Source: an uncultured Rhizobiaceae group bacterium (GTDB taxonomy: Bacteria; Pseudomonadota; Alphaproteobacteria; Rhizobiales; Rhizobiaceae). From it: a stretch of DNA of 64,000 nt. The DNA is taken from NCBI GenBank assembly GCA_937930635.1, contig CALHCF010000009.1, forward strand, positions 194,702-258,701. The letters are read 5' to 3'. Under the pieces are notes generated by a model that saw nothing but the letters and a program-made list of their open reading frames with translations, searched no databases and was not told the origin of the DNA. This document shows, piece by piece, positions 9,503-18,262 of this stretch. The number at the start of each line of letters is the position of its first letter. Position 1 is the first letter of the stretch. The position numbers and the translations under genes are program-made.

Positions 9503-10198
9503 TTGTTCAAAAATCGCGTAAATTGCCTGAAATCAGCGTCGGTGCTTGCCGCCGGAATGATTTGCCTTGCAACTTTCTCTTCGTCTGCTCAAGCTGAAGC
9601 GACAATCTCCGTGTTCGGTGGCGCAAACTTTTCTCCGCACTCCAATGTGGATTACGACCTAGGCCCCGGCGCGAATATCGCGCCTGGAAACGTTGGCGTG
9701 GGCTGGGACGGTGCTTCGTTTGAGGCTCCTCCCTATTACGGCGTGCGGGCGACATGGTGGCTCAATTCGATGCCTAACCTCGGTATCGCTGCTGAATTTA
9801 CCCATGCCAAAGTGAAAGCCGACCCGCTACCAGCCGGTTTCTCGACGCTGGAATTCACCGACGGCATAAACTTCGTCACGTTGAACGGTATTTATCGTCA
9901 CAATCTGGGTAATGGGTTCACGCCCTATGCCGGGATCGGTGCCGGTATTTCGGTACCGCATGTTGAGGTTGACGATGGTGCAGGTGGAGCGCCACGCACT
10001 TTCGAATATCAGGTCACAGGATTTGCCGCTCAGGCGTTTGTTGGCGTGGACTATCAGTTGACCGACAGATGGTCTGTATATGGAGAGTTCAAATCCACCT
10101 ACGGTCAGGTCGATGCAGACCTGGAAAATGGTGGAACGCTGGACACCGACATCATCAGCAATCAGGTAATTCTCGGCGTCACGTTCAAAATTTTCTGA
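9503..10198 (+). CDS. Outer-membrane beta-barrel protein, LpxQ (lipid A oxidase)-like
   Basis: Predicted 8- to 10-strand outer-membrane barrel of 231 residues. The TTG at 9503 is taken as the start because it alone gives a complete signal peptide (ASVLAAGMICLATFSSSAQA); an internal ATG at 9557 would cut it. The mature protein opens with ISVFGGANFSPHSNV, alternates polar and aromatic residues and ends in Phe, the usual barrel-assembly signal. Segments such as GVRATWWL, AAEFTHAKVKA, LEFTDGINFVTLN and GTLDTDIISN match what I recall of rhizobial LpxQ, which oxidises the proximal glucosamine of lipid A to aminogluconate. The enzyme function is therefore plausible but not proved; a plain opacity-type porin is the alternative. 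Followed by a terminator. Confidence 0.75.
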   Translation: MFKNRVNCLKSASVLAAGMICLATFSSSAQAEATISVFGGANFSPHSNVDYDLGPGANIAPGNVGVGWDGASFEAPPYYGVRATWWLNSMPNLGIAAEFTHAKVKADPLPAGFSTLEFTDGINFVTLNGIYRHNLGNGFTPYAGIGAGISVPHVEVDDGAGGAPRTFEYQVTGFAAQAFVGVDYQLTDRWSVYGEFKSTYGQVDADLENGGTLDTDIISNQVILGVTFKIF

Positions 10199-10225
10199 CG
10201 CGATTAAGTTTTCCGGGGAATGAAC

Positions 10226-10266
10226 AGAGGCTTTCGACACCAGTGTCGAAAGCCTCTTGCATTTTT
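10226..10266 (+). terminator. Terminator after the outer-membrane barrel gene
   Basis: A perfect 15-bp stem (10226-10240 with 10243-10257) with a minimal loop, then TGCATTTTTAT. It lies between this gene and the convergent glcF. Confidence 0.88.
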
Positions 10267-10293
10267 ATAGCAACAGTCCGCCACTGCAATGTT

Positions 10294-11595
10294 TTAGCCA
10301 AGCTCAGAGGGTTGATCACCGCCATGGGCCCAGTTCAACAGCTTTATTGTATGCACCACGGGAATTTCTGTCCCGCCACCGATCTGTGTCAGACACCCAA
10401 TATTGCCTGCAGCAATCACGTCCGGGGCCGTGCTTTCAATATTGGCGACCTTACGATCGCGTAACTGGTCGGCAATCTGCGATTGCAGAATGTTGTAGGT
10501 CCCGGCAGAGCCGCAACAAAGATGCGATTCCGGCGCTTCCTTGACTGTAAAACCCGCCGCACGCAGCAAATCTTTGGGCGCATTTCGAACTTTCTGACCA
10601 TGCTGCAATGAACAGGCCGCATGGTAAGCCACGGTCAGGTTCTGTGGATTTTGGGGCTGCGGCAGGTCAAGCGTCGCCAGATATTCGGTGACATCCAATG
10701 CAAGCGCCGACACCTTGGCGGCACGCTCCGCCCATTGAGGGTCGTTGCGCAGCATATAACCATAGTCCTTGATCGTGGTGCCACAGCCGGAGGTGGTGAT
10801 AACAATCGCGTCCAGCCCTCCCCTTTCAATCTCCTGCGACCAGACATCCACCATGTGACGGGCGGCATCCAGAGCCTGTTCTTCACGTCCCATATGGTGC
10901 ACCAGGGAGCCGCAACAGGCTTCGCCTTGCGGCAACACAGTCTCGATGCCGAGGCGTCCAAGCAGTTCGATTGTTGTCCTGTTGATTTCCGCATCCAGCA
11001 CGGGCTGCGCACAGCCGGTCAACAAGGCCACACGTGCGATCTTTTCACTGGATGGAGCAAAGACACCGGGAGATGTGTGAACCTGCGGCGCCTCTATTTT
11101 TGCTGGAGCAAGACGCAACATCGCTGCCAAAGGCTTGAGTGGCGGTACCATATCAAACACCGGAGCAAAGGGCCGCCCCAGCTTTGCCAGACGCAATGCT
11201 GCGCGCATACGACCGGGATAGGGCAATATCGCCGCCAGCATCGCCCGCATGAAACGGGTCAGGACCGGGCGCTTATGGGTTTTTTCAATGTGAACGCGCG
11301 CATGGTCAACCAGATGCATATAGTGAACCCCGGACGGGCATGTGGTCATGCAGGAAAGGCAGGAAAGGCAGCGGTCAATATGGGTTGTTATGTGTTCGTC
11401 AGCCGGCCGGTCGTTTTCCAGCATATCTTTGATCAGATAGATTCGACCCCGTGGCGAATCCAGTTCGTTTCCAAGCGTTACATAGGTTGGACAGGTTGCC
11501 GTGCAAAAGCCGCAATGGACACAGTTGCGCAAGATCGACTCGGCTTCCGCCACACCTGGGTCAGCCAGTTGGGCCAGTGAAAAACTGGTTTGCAT
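10294..11595 (-). CDS. glcF: Glycolate oxidase iron-sulfur subunit GlcF
   Basis: Electron-transfer subunit of membrane-associated glycolate oxidase, passing electrons from the FAD subunits to the quinone pool. 433 residues. Two [4Fe-4S] motifs are clear near the N-terminus: CVHCGFCTATCPT (about residues 25-37) and CLSCLSCMTTCPSG (about 75-88). Two CCG-type cysteine-rich domains follow, with GEACCGSLVHHMG and ESHLCCGSAGTYN, as in heterodisulfide-reductase-like proteins. Its start codon overlaps the glcE stop by one base (TGATG). Last gene of glcDEF. The complex also oxidises D-lactate in E. coli, and the nearby lut genes and lactate-type TRAP transporter make this activity likely. Confidence 0.95.
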   Translation of the reverse strand: MQTSFSLAQLADPGVAEAESILRNCVHCGFCTATCPTYVTLGNELDSPRGRIYLIKDMLENDRPADEHITTHIDRCLSCLSCMTTCPSGVHYMHLVDHARVHIEKTHKRPVLTRFMRAMLAAILPYPGRMRAALRLAKLGRPFAPVFDMVPPLKPLAAMLRLAPAKIEAPQVHTSPGVFAPSSEKIARVALLTGCAQPVLDAEINRTTIELLGRLGIETVLPQGEACCGSLVHHMGREEQALDAARHMVDVWSQEIERGGLDAIVITTSGCGTTIKDYGYMLRNDPQWAERAAKVSALALDVTEYLATLDLPQPQNPQNLTVAYHAACSLQHGQKVRNAPKDLLRAAGFTVKEAPESHLCCGSAGTYNILQSQIADQLRDRKVANIESTAPDVIAAGNIGCLTQIGGGTEIPVVHTIKLLNWAHGGDQPSELG

Positions 11596-12794
11596 CAGCC
11601 CATCCTTCCCGGATTCAGAATGCCTTTGGGATCGAAATTCTTCCTGTATCGATTGCTCAGTGCAGCCAGTGGGGCGGGCTGAGGTTGGAAGACGGGATCC
11701 GCACGGCGCGCAGTTGCATCGGCTCTGATCAACGTGGCATGGCCACCGCCATGAGAACTGACGGCCTCGCGTATCCGGTCCGCCTGCGGTTGACCATCTG
11801 GCATTTCAAGCCAGATCAATCCGCCTTGCCAGTCATAGAATGCGCGGGCATCACACCTGTCGCGGATGTCAGAAACAATTTTATGCCCTCTATCGGGAGT
11901 GCATGAGATACGCCAGACGGCACGCTCCTGATGTTCAGCAAATGGGAGAATGTCACGGACAGCCCACCACTGACCTCGCGAAGTTTCTGCGTCCAGTTGC
12001 TCATGACGACCAAAATCAGCCAGCAGCTTTCCAAGATTTTCGATGCGGTATTCAACCGAAGGCATGAAACCCTCCAGGCGCAACAGCGTGACCGATTGGT
12101 CATCAGCAATCCCCGCTGGCAGATGGGCCGCGCCGGAAACTTCCGCGCTGGACCCCAGGGCCATCGCCATGGCCTGCGTTGCCTGATCATCCGACAAGCC
12201 GCTCAAAGCGAGGGTTTTTTCCGTCTCGGCGCGCGGCAACACCTTAATGGTGATATCGGTGAGAACGGCCAGGGTGCCGTAAGATCCGGTGACACCCTTT
12301 GCCAGGTCATAGCCGGTGACGTTCTTGACGACGCGTCCACCGGATTTAAAAGCCTCTCCACGCCCGGAGACCGCGTTGATACCCAGAATATGGTCGCGCA
12401 CCGACCCCGCCTTCAACCGTCGCGGGCCGCAAATATTGGTGTTTACGAGACCACCCAGTGTCCCCTGCCCGGCTGTTGCACCAAGCAAAGGACCGAGATC
12501 ACAGGGCTCGAACTGCATTTCCTGATGATGCTGATCAAGAAGCGTTTGGATCTCGGCAAGAGGTGTTCCAGCCTTTGCAGAAAGCACCAGCTCTTCGGGT
12601 TCAAAAAGCGTGATGCCCGACAGGCCGCCAAGACTGAGTGTATGGGCAGTCTGTGTTGGATGGCCCATGGCACGTTTGCTGCCCTGTCCGATGACTTCCA
12701 GAGGAATTTCTTCCGCTGCAGCCCACCTCACTGCGGCAAGCACATCGTCATTGGTTTTGGAATGAAAATCTGATTCCGGTTTTTCGCTGGACAT
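11595..12794 (-). CDS. glcE: Glycolate oxidase FAD-binding subunit GlcE
   Basis: Second flavin-binding-type subunit of glycolate oxidase (399 residues). It carries the N-terminal FAD-binding type 4 fold (PLEVIGQGSKRAMG, then GATAGQGTLGGLVNTN and GRVVKNVTGYDLAKGVTGSYG) but is shorter than GlcD and lacks its full oxidase C-terminal domain. GlcE is required for activity in E. coli although the main catalytic flavin is thought to be in GlcD. It overlaps glcD upstream and glcF downstream by one base each, so the three subunits are made in a coupled fashion. Confidence 0.94.
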   Translation of the reverse strand: MSSEKPESDFHSKTNDDVLAAVRWAAAEEIPLEVIGQGSKRAMGHPTQTAHTLSLGGLSGITLFEPEELVLSAKAGTPLAEIQTLLDQHHQEMQFEPCDLGPLLGATAGQGTLGGLVNTNICGPRRLKAGSVRDHILGINAVSGRGEAFKSGGRVVKNVTGYDLAKGVTGSYGTLAVLTDITIKVLPRAETEKTLALSGLSDDQATQAMAMALGSSAEVSGAAHLPAGIADDQSVTLLRLEGFMPSVEYRIENLGKLLADFGRHEQLDAETSRGQWWAVRDILPFAEHQERAVWRISCTPDRGHKIVSDIRDRCDARAFYDWQGGLIWLEMPDGQPQADRIREAVSSHGGGHATLIRADATARRADPVFQPQPAPLAALSNRYRKNFDPKGILNPGRMG

Positions 12795-14290
12795 CAGAAC
12801 CTCGGCAGATCGGGAAACGGCAGTTTGCCTTTGTTGACATGCATCCGACCCAGTTCAGCGCAGCGATGAAGCTGGGGGAACACTTTGCCAGGGTTGAGCA
12901 GCTGATCCGGGTCAAAGGCACATTTGACACGTTGTTGTTGCTTTAGATCATCCTCGGTGAACATTTCAGGCATCAGATCGCGCTTTTCGACGCCCACCCC
13001 GTGCTCCCCCGTCAAAACCCCGCCAACCTCTACGCAGAGCTTGAGGATTTCAGCGCCAAATTCCTCGGTCTTTTCCAACTCGCCGGGCACATTTGCATCA
13101 TACAGTATGAGCGGGTGCAGATTACCATCACCAGCATGAAAGACATTTGCGACCCGCAAGCCGTAGTGGTCAGACAGTTCCCGCATCCGGGCCAGGACGG
13201 TTGGCAGTTCCTTGCGCGGGATTGTGCCGTCCATGCAGTAGTAGTCTGGTGAAATGCGCCCCACCGCCGGAAAGGCCGCTTTGCGTCCTGCCCAGAAGGT
13301 GTTGCGTTCATCTTCACTGTTGGAGATTTGCAGGGTCGATGACTTGTTCTTGCGGGCGATCGCTTCAACCCGATCTATCAGATAGTCGACCTCGGCTTCC
13401 GGCCCGTCGAGTTCGACAATCAACAGCGCCTCGACATCAAGCGGATAACCGGCCTGCACAAAATCCTCCGCCGCGTGAATGGCAGGACGGTCCATCATTT
13501 CCATTCCTCCGGGAATGATGCCATCTGAAATTATGTCAGCCACACACTGGCCACCATCTTCGGAAGTCGGGAAACCCACAAGGAGAGCGCGGGCGGTCTC
13601 CGGCTTTTGCAGGATACGCACAGTCACTTCGGTTACGACACCCAATAATCCTTCCGACCCGGTCATGATGCCCAGAAGGTCGTAGCCTTCGGCATCGAGA
13701 TGCTTGCCCCCGAGGCGCAGGATTTCTCCTTCGATGGTGACAAACTCGATACCCAGCACATTGTTGGCAGTCAGCCCGTATTTGAGACAATGCACACCGC
13801 CGGAATTCTCGGCAACATTTCCACCAATCGAGCAGGCAATCTGTGAGGACGGATCGGGCGCATAATAAAACCCTTCTTCGGCAACCGCATGGGTGATGCC
13901 CAGATTGGTGACACCGGGCTGAACAACTGCGCAGCGGTTGGGATAGTCAATTTCCAGCACACGGCTGAACCGCGACATGACCAGCAGAACGGCATCTTCC
14001 AGCGGCAACGCCCCACCAGACAATGATGTGCCTGAACCGCGGGGGACAACCTTGATGCCTTCGCCGTTGCAGTATTTCAGCACATCAGCCACCTGTTGCA
14101 CAGTTTCCGGCAATACGACCACAAAGGGCAGCGCCCTGTAAGCGGTCAGGCCATCCGACTCAAACACCCGCATGGCGTTCTCGTCAGCCACCACTCCTTC
14201 ACCGGGCACGATCGCCTGGAGAGACGCCACAATCTGCGCACGCCGCTCCAAAACGGCCTGGTCAAGCGCTGGCATTTTAAGGGATGTCAC
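12794..14290 (-). CDS. glcD: Glycolate oxidase catalytic FAD subunit GlcD
   Basis: FAD-linked oxidase of the vanillyl-alcohol oxidase superfamily that oxidises glycolate to glyoxylate and often D-lactate to pyruvate. 498 residues, normal for GlcD. The FAD pyrophosphate-binding loop reads VVPRGSGTSLSGGALP, followed by PDPSSQIACSIGGNVAENSGG; the C-terminal oxidase domain ends with NVFHAGDGNLHP and GVLTGEHGVGVEKRDLM, the family's substrate and flavin contacts. First gene of glcDEF. A palindromic site that recurs near the GntR gene lies 23 bases upstream of the start (14313-14337), which links the operon to that FCD regulator. Confidence 0.95.
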   Translation of the reverse strand: MTSLKMPALDQAVLERRAQIVASLQAIVPGEGVVADENAMRVFESDGLTAYRALPFVVVLPETVQQVADVLKYCNGEGIKVVPRGSGTSLSGGALPLEDAVLLVMSRFSRVLEIDYPNRCAVVQPGVTNLGITHAVAEEGFYYAPDPSSQIACSIGGNVAENSGGVHCLKYGLTANNVLGIEFVTIEGEILRLGGKHLDAEGYDLLGIMTGSEGLLGVVTEVTVRILQKPETARALLVGFPTSEDGGQCVADIISDGIIPGGMEMMDRPAIHAAEDFVQAGYPLDVEALLIVELDGPEAEVDYLIDRVEAIARKNKSSTLQISNSEDERNTFWAGRKAAFPAVGRISPDYYCMDGTIPRKELPTVLARMRELSDHYGLRVANVFHAGDGNLHPLILYDANVPGELEKTEEFGAEILKLCVEVGGVLTGEHGVGVEKRDLMPEMFTEDDLKQQQRVKCAFDPDQLLNPGKVFPQLHRCAELGRMHVNKGKLPFPDLPRF

Positions 14291-14312
14291 GGCGTGCGAT
14301 CCTTAATTTTTC

Positions 14313-14337
14313 AAGTGGTCAATAATTTTTACCACTT
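14313..14337. promoter_or_regulatory. Candidate GntR/FCD operator upstream of glcDEF
   Basis: AAGTGGT (14313-14319) and ACCACTT (14331-14337) form a perfect 7-bp inverted repeat with an AT-rich centre. Aligned with 18146-18170 it shares 20 of 25 bases, including AAGTGG, AAT and ACCA. It lies directly upstream of the glcD start, where a repressor would block transcription. Confidence 0.7.
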
Positions 14338-14510
14338 TAGCGATCAAAAGAAAAGATACTCTTTCAGCACTGCATGGCGGCCCAGCCGATCACATGCCGC
14401 CCCAATGATCAAACATGTGACCAAACAAGTGAACCAACAAGCGATCAAAGACGAGCCGCCTGCTCCAATGACCAAGGCCGAAATGCAGTGAGACCAGGTT
14501 TCTGCTGGTG

Positions 14511-16184
14511 TCAGTTCAGCAGCGTCCGTGGCAGCCAGAGCGCCAGGTCCGGGAACGCCATGACCAGGACAACCGCAATGACCTGCAGAATAACGAAAGG
14601 AATAATACCCTGATAGATCTGCTGAATGCGTATTGTTTTGGGGGCGACGCCCTTCATATAGAAGAGCGCAAACCCAAACGGTGGCGTCAGGAAACTGGTT
14701 TGCAGGTTCACCGCCAGCAAGATTGCAAACCAGTAGACGACCTCCTGTTTTGCAACATGGTCGCCAAAGTCCAGTCCAGCAACGATGGGGGCAAAGACGG
14801 GCAACACAATAAGCATGATCTCGATGAAATCGAGGAAGAAGCCCAGCAGAAAAACGATGGCCATGATGGACAGCAACAGGCCCCATGGCCCAAGTCCCAT
14901 GGCCTCGATCAGTGCATCAACCTGCGCTTCACCGCCGATGGCACGGAAAGTATAGGCGAACAGTGTCGCACCAACGAAGATTCCAAAGATCATGGCGTTG
15001 GTGAGCGCTGTTCGCATCACGACATCTTTCAAAGATCCCCAGAAGTGCCTGATCTCCGCACCAAATCCACCACCAACTGCAAGGTCATCAACACCGGCAT
15101 TGGCCATCTGGCCTTCGAAACTGATCTGCTCAAAATCTTCCGTACCATGCCCCTGCCTCAGGTGATTAAAGGTCCAGAAGTAGCTGACAACGGTGGCAAT
15201 TACCCCACTGAGAAATGCAGGCCAGGCCACCTCTCCAAATGGATTGATGCCAAACCCTGAAGCAATACCGAACAGCGCGGCTGAGATGACCCAGACGGCG
15301 ATGCCGAGATAGATGGGGGCAAACCAGACAAAACCGATTGTGGGAACGAGTACGAGGTTGAGAAAGGCGAGCAGCATGGCGCCCGCCGCCCCGACGCCAG
15401 CGGCCTCTGTTGGTGTTGCAAAGCCTCCAAGGATCGAACCGAGAACCAGAACGATCAGCACGACGGGTGGAACAAAAGAACGCAGCACCAGCGCCCACAG
15501 GCCAACCCTGTTTTTGGGTCCGATATCTGCAGAAAGAGGCGGCGCAAGCTCCGGGTTCAGCGAGGCACGGACAAAGATATAGAGGAGATACATGCCCGAC
15601 AGCATGAAACCGGGGATAACGGCAGCCACGAAAAGATTGCCTACCGACCGGCTCAGCAAATCCGCCATCAGTACCAGCATGATTGATGGAGGGATGAGAA
15701 TACCAAGAGTGCCGGAGGCAGCAATCGTGCCAGTGGCGAGGCGCGGATCATATTTGTTTTCCAGCATTACCGGCAAGGCAAGCAATGTCATCATGACAAC
15801 CGAAGCACCAATGATGCCGGTTGTGGCAGCCAGAATGGTGCCCATCAAAGTCACCGCAAGAGCAAGCCCTCCCGGCACCCGGCGCAACAGGACCTGCAGA
15901 CAATTCAGCAGATCACGGGCAACGCCCGAACGCTCGAGCATGGTTCCCATAAAGATGAACATGGGAATAGCGGTGAGGATGAGATTTTCCTCAATGCCAA
16001 AAATGCGCAAAGGAACCGCACCAAATTGCGGCCAGTCAAACAGCCACGGGTCGACAAAAATAGCGATGAACGCGAAAGCCAGGCCAACCCCGCCCAACAC
16101 GAAGGCGACCGGATAACCTGAAAACAGAAACAGCGCGAGCGCCAGAAACATCAGGAACGGCAGATAGGCTCCAAGCCATTCCAT
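14511..16184 (-). CDS. dctM: TRAP transporter large permease subunit DctM
   Basis: Main membrane channel of a tripartite ATP-independent periplasmic transporter, which uses the sodium gradient for organic acid uptake. At 557 residues it is longer than the usual 425-430 because of an insertion of about 100 residues, partly hydrophilic, around residues 310-400 (between GFGINPFGEVAWPAF and LTNAMIFGIFVGA). The DctM signatures are clear: FALFLFSGYPVAFVLGG at the start, MFIFMGTMLERSG, ATTGIIGASVV and GTLGILIPPSIMLVL. It is the last gene of dctPQM, 43 bases after dctQ. The insertion type is found in TRAP systems for 2-oxo and hydroxy acids; substrate is inferred from DctP and the flanking lactate/glycolate genes. 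Confidence 0.93.
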   Translation of the reverse strand: MEWLGAYLPFLMFLALALFLFSGYPVAFVLGGVGLAFAFIAIFVDPWLFDWPQFGAVPLRIFGIEENLILTAIPMFIFMGTMLERSGVARDLLNCLQVLLRRVPGGLALAVTLMGTILAATTGIIGASVVMMTLLALPVMLENKYDPRLATGTIAASGTLGILIPPSIMLVLMADLLSRSVGNLFVAAVIPGFMLSGMYLLYIFVRASLNPELAPPLSADIGPKNRVGLWALVLRSFVPPVVLIVLVLGSILGGFATPTEAAGVGAAGAMLLAFLNLVLVPTIGFVWFAPIYLGIAVWVISAALFGIASGFGINPFGEVAWPAFLSGVIATVVSYFWTFNHLRQGHGTEDFEQISFEGQMANAGVDDLAVGGGFGAEIRHFWGSLKDVVMRTALTNAMIFGIFVGATLFAYTFRAIGGEAQVDALIEAMGLGPWGLLLSIMAIVFLLGFFLDFIEIMLIVLPVFAPIVAGLDFGDHVAKQEVVYWFAILLAVNLQTSFLTPPFGFALFYMKGVAPKTIRIQQIYQGIIPFVILQVIAVVLVMAFPDLALWLPRTLLN

Positions 16185-16227
16185 CAGACTGTACTCTCAG
16201 ATTTACGGATCATCGTTGTTTGTGTCA

Positions 16228-16791
16228 TCAGTTATCGCCCCCCAGCGTGCCGGCTGTCTGATTGTCGGGCAAACTTCCGGTCAGACCGGCAACAGAGCGG
16301 ATAAACCCTGAAATTCCCGCCAGAAAAAGCAAGCCGAACATGATTGGGATTGTTGTCTTAAGTATCCATATATTCGACCATCCGATCACGGATTTCGACA
16401 CCTCCCCCTCAAGAAAGGATGTGTAGGCATTGTTGTAAGAAAAATAGAACCCGATAAGAGAGTAAGGGATCAGGAACATCAAACAGCCCAGCATCTCTAT
16501 GAGATATTTCTTGCGCAGGGATAAACGCTCCCGGATAAGATCAATGCGCACATGAGCCTGCCGCTGATAGGCGTATCCCAGCATCAGGGTAAACAGGATG
16601 GAGTGAAGCCAGTATTCGGACTCCTGAATTTGGGTGGAGTTGAGACCGAATGGCTTTGGAACACCGGCATAGCGCGAAATGACATCGTAGATAACGACAA
16701 TCACCAAAAACAGACCAGCCCAGGAGCCGACACGGCCAAAAAAGGCAACGATGGCGTCAATTGCTGTCGAAAACTTTAGAAGTGACCCCAA
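16228..16791 (-). CDS. dctQ: TRAP transporter small permease subunit DctQ
   Basis: Four-helix membrane subunit that supports the DctM channel (187 residues). Hydrophobic helices are visible near residues 15-40, 55-75, 95-120 and 145-170; the HVRIDLIRERLS segment between helices 2 and 3 is typical of DctQ. Translation starts at TTG (16791), chosen because GGGGAGG lies six bases upstream and no ATG is nearby. It is separated from dctP by a strong hairpin (16874-16911), which would let the binding protein be made in excess. Confidence 0.92.
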   Translation of the reverse strand: MGSLLKFSTAIDAIVAFFGRVGSWAGLFLVIVVIYDVISRYAGVPKPFGLNSTQIQESEYWLHSILFTLMLGYAYQRQAHVRIDLIRERLSLRKKYLIEMLGCLMFLIPYSLIGFYFSYNNAYTSFLEGEVSKSVIGWSNIWILKTTIPIMFGLLFLAGISGFIRSVAGLTGSLPDNQTAGTLGGDN

Positions 16792-16873
16792 CTGTTCCTC
16801 CCCGGCGCAATGACCAACCCTCCCGGCTGGTTTGCGTTGGCCTGTCTATATTTGCGGCGCTGAGCGATGTCAG

Positions 16874-16911
16874 CAAAAGAGGCTCCGGTTAACAAGAGCC
16901 GGAGCCTCTTT
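16874..16911 (-). terminator. Intra-operon hairpin between dctP and dctQ
   Basis: Perfect 13-bp stem (16876-16888 with 16899-16911) with a 10-base loop; TTTTGC follows on the minus strand. It sits 24 bases after the dctP stop and before dctQ. A leaky terminator here would raise DctP over DctQM, a common arrangement for transporters with soluble binding proteins. It might also stabilise the dctP mRNA 3' end. Confidence 0.82.
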
Positions 16912-16934
16912 CTATTTTGACAGGTTACCCCAGC

Positions 16935-17975
16935 CTATTTGAGATAGCCAAGTTCTTTCCAACCTGCATATTCGGCGCGGAAAGCTTTGAGGCTTTCCCA
17001 GGCTTCCTTGAAGTCTGCATTTGCAGCAGCCTGCTCTTCTGCCAGTTCGTTCCAGGTTTTCTCAAGAAGCGCCAGATCCTCTTTTGACCACGTGTGGGTT
17101 TTCACGCCCTTGGAACGCAGCTCTGCAAGTGCTTTACCCTGAATGGCCTCACCTTCCGCCATACCAATCGCGTAATTGGCCTGACAGGCAATCTCGAGTT
17201 GGGCTTTTTGAGTGTCGTTCATGGCATCCCATTTGGCCTTGTTGATGATCAGCTCAAACGTTGTCGACTGCTGATGCCAGCCTGGGAAATAATAGTTCTT
17301 GGCGATCTGATAGAAGCCAAGATTAAGGTCGATGGCAGGCATCGAAAACTCGGTCGCATCGATGGTACCGCGCTCAAGAGCCGGATAGATGTCAGCTGCC
17401 GCAAGAAGCTGTGTGTCAACGCCAAGCTTCTGCATTACCTTTGCGCCCAGACCGAAGAAACGCATTTTCTTGCCCTTCAGATCGGTCACCGACTTAAGCG
17501 GCTCACGGAACCAGCCAGAAGCTTCAGGGGCGATAACGCCACAGATAAGAGCATGAATGCCGTTCTTGGCATAGATTTTCTGATACATGTCCTGGCCACC
17601 ACCATAGTAGAGCCATGCAGCATATTCACCGGCAGCAGGACCAAATGGCACAGCAGAGAACAACGCCAGCGCAGGCTCTTTACCCTGCCAGTAGCCGGAG
17701 GTAGACCAGCCCGCGTCAACAGCACCGGACTTCACCGCATCAAACAGTTCCAGCGCAGGAACAAGCGCACCCGGCTCAAAATATTTCAGCTGGATATCGC
17801 CGCCGGAAATACGGTTGACGTTTTCTTCCAGCTTTTTACCCAGCGTGCCGAGCTGTGTCAGTGACGATGGAAATGTCGCACCCATTTTCAGGCGTACTTT
17901 TTCAGCGGATGCGCTGCTCATCGCCAGGCCGGTTACGGCGGTCGCCAGAATGGCGGATTTGATCAGTTTTTTCAT
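16935..17975 (-). CDS. dctP: TRAP transporter substrate-binding protein DctP, 2-oxo/hydroxy-acid type
   Basis: Periplasmic binding protein that delivers the substrate to DctQM. The ATG at 17975 is preferred over one 57 bases upstream because a strong GGGAGGG site precedes it and it opens the signal peptide (IKSAILATAVTGLAMSSASA). The mature protein has the segment LLAAADIYPALERGTIDATEFS and FYQIAKNYYFPGWHQQ, which closely match TakP-type proteins binding pyruvate and other 2-oxo acids with a sodium ion, and related lactate binders. It heads the dctPQM run; the promoter region is shared with the divergent GntR gene and holds the palindromic operator at 18146-18170. Lactate or glycolate is the inferred substrate. 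Confidence 0.94.
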   Translation of the reverse strand: MKKLIKSAILATAVTGLAMSSASAEKVRLKMGATFPSSLTQLGTLGKKLEENVNRISGGDIQLKYFEPGALVPALELFDAVKSGAVDAGWSTSGYWQGKEPALALFSAVPFGPAAGEYAAWLYYGGGQDMYQKIYAKNGIHALICGVIAPEASGWFREPLKSVTDLKGKKMRFFGLGAKVMQKLGVDTQLLAAADIYPALERGTIDATEFSMPAIDLNLGFYQIAKNYYFPGWHQQSTTFELIINKAKWDAMNDTQKAQLEIACQANYAIGMAEGEAIQGKALAELRSKGVKTHTWSKEDLALLEKTWNELAEEQAAANADFKEAWESLKAFRAEYAGWKELGYLK

Positions 17976-18145
17976 GCTTCCCTCCCGAGGATAGTTGGTT
18001 ATTTCGATGCTGAAATCTGCACCATGATTCAAATCTAACCCTACTTTGAACCAAAAGGCGATTCCTCACTCAAAAATATCCCAGAGGCTCAAAGTCAGCA
18101 ACGTATACATTGGAACATTCATTGTGTCGCCTGAAATTTCCTGCA

Positions 18146-18170
18146 AAGTGGACAACAATGTTGACCATTT
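18146..18170. promoter_or_regulatory. Candidate GntR/FCD operator between dctP and the GntR gene
   Basis: The 19-base core 18149-18167 (TGGACAACAATGTTGACCA) pairs at eight of nine positions around a central A. It lies between divergent dctPQM and gntR-lutABC, 96 bases before the regulator start. A near-copy (20 of 25 bases) precedes glcD, so one regulator probably serves all three transcripts. Confidence 0.75.
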
Positions 18171-18262
18171 ACGATGCCGCCCGGTAGGCTACGCCTGCTG
18201 ACAGCCTGTTTGCGCTTTACTCTTGAGCACAATCCAACCCCGAACCAACGTTCTGCTCCTTC

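Noticed and set aside
14341-14510. Possible small gene between the glcD operator and dctM
   Set aside because: The only frames are short, low in hydrophobic or charged pattern and lack a ribosome site.
14508-15260. 250-codon plus-strand frame opposite dctM
   Set aside because: Antisense to a conserved transporter gene; composition is what dctM codon use produces.
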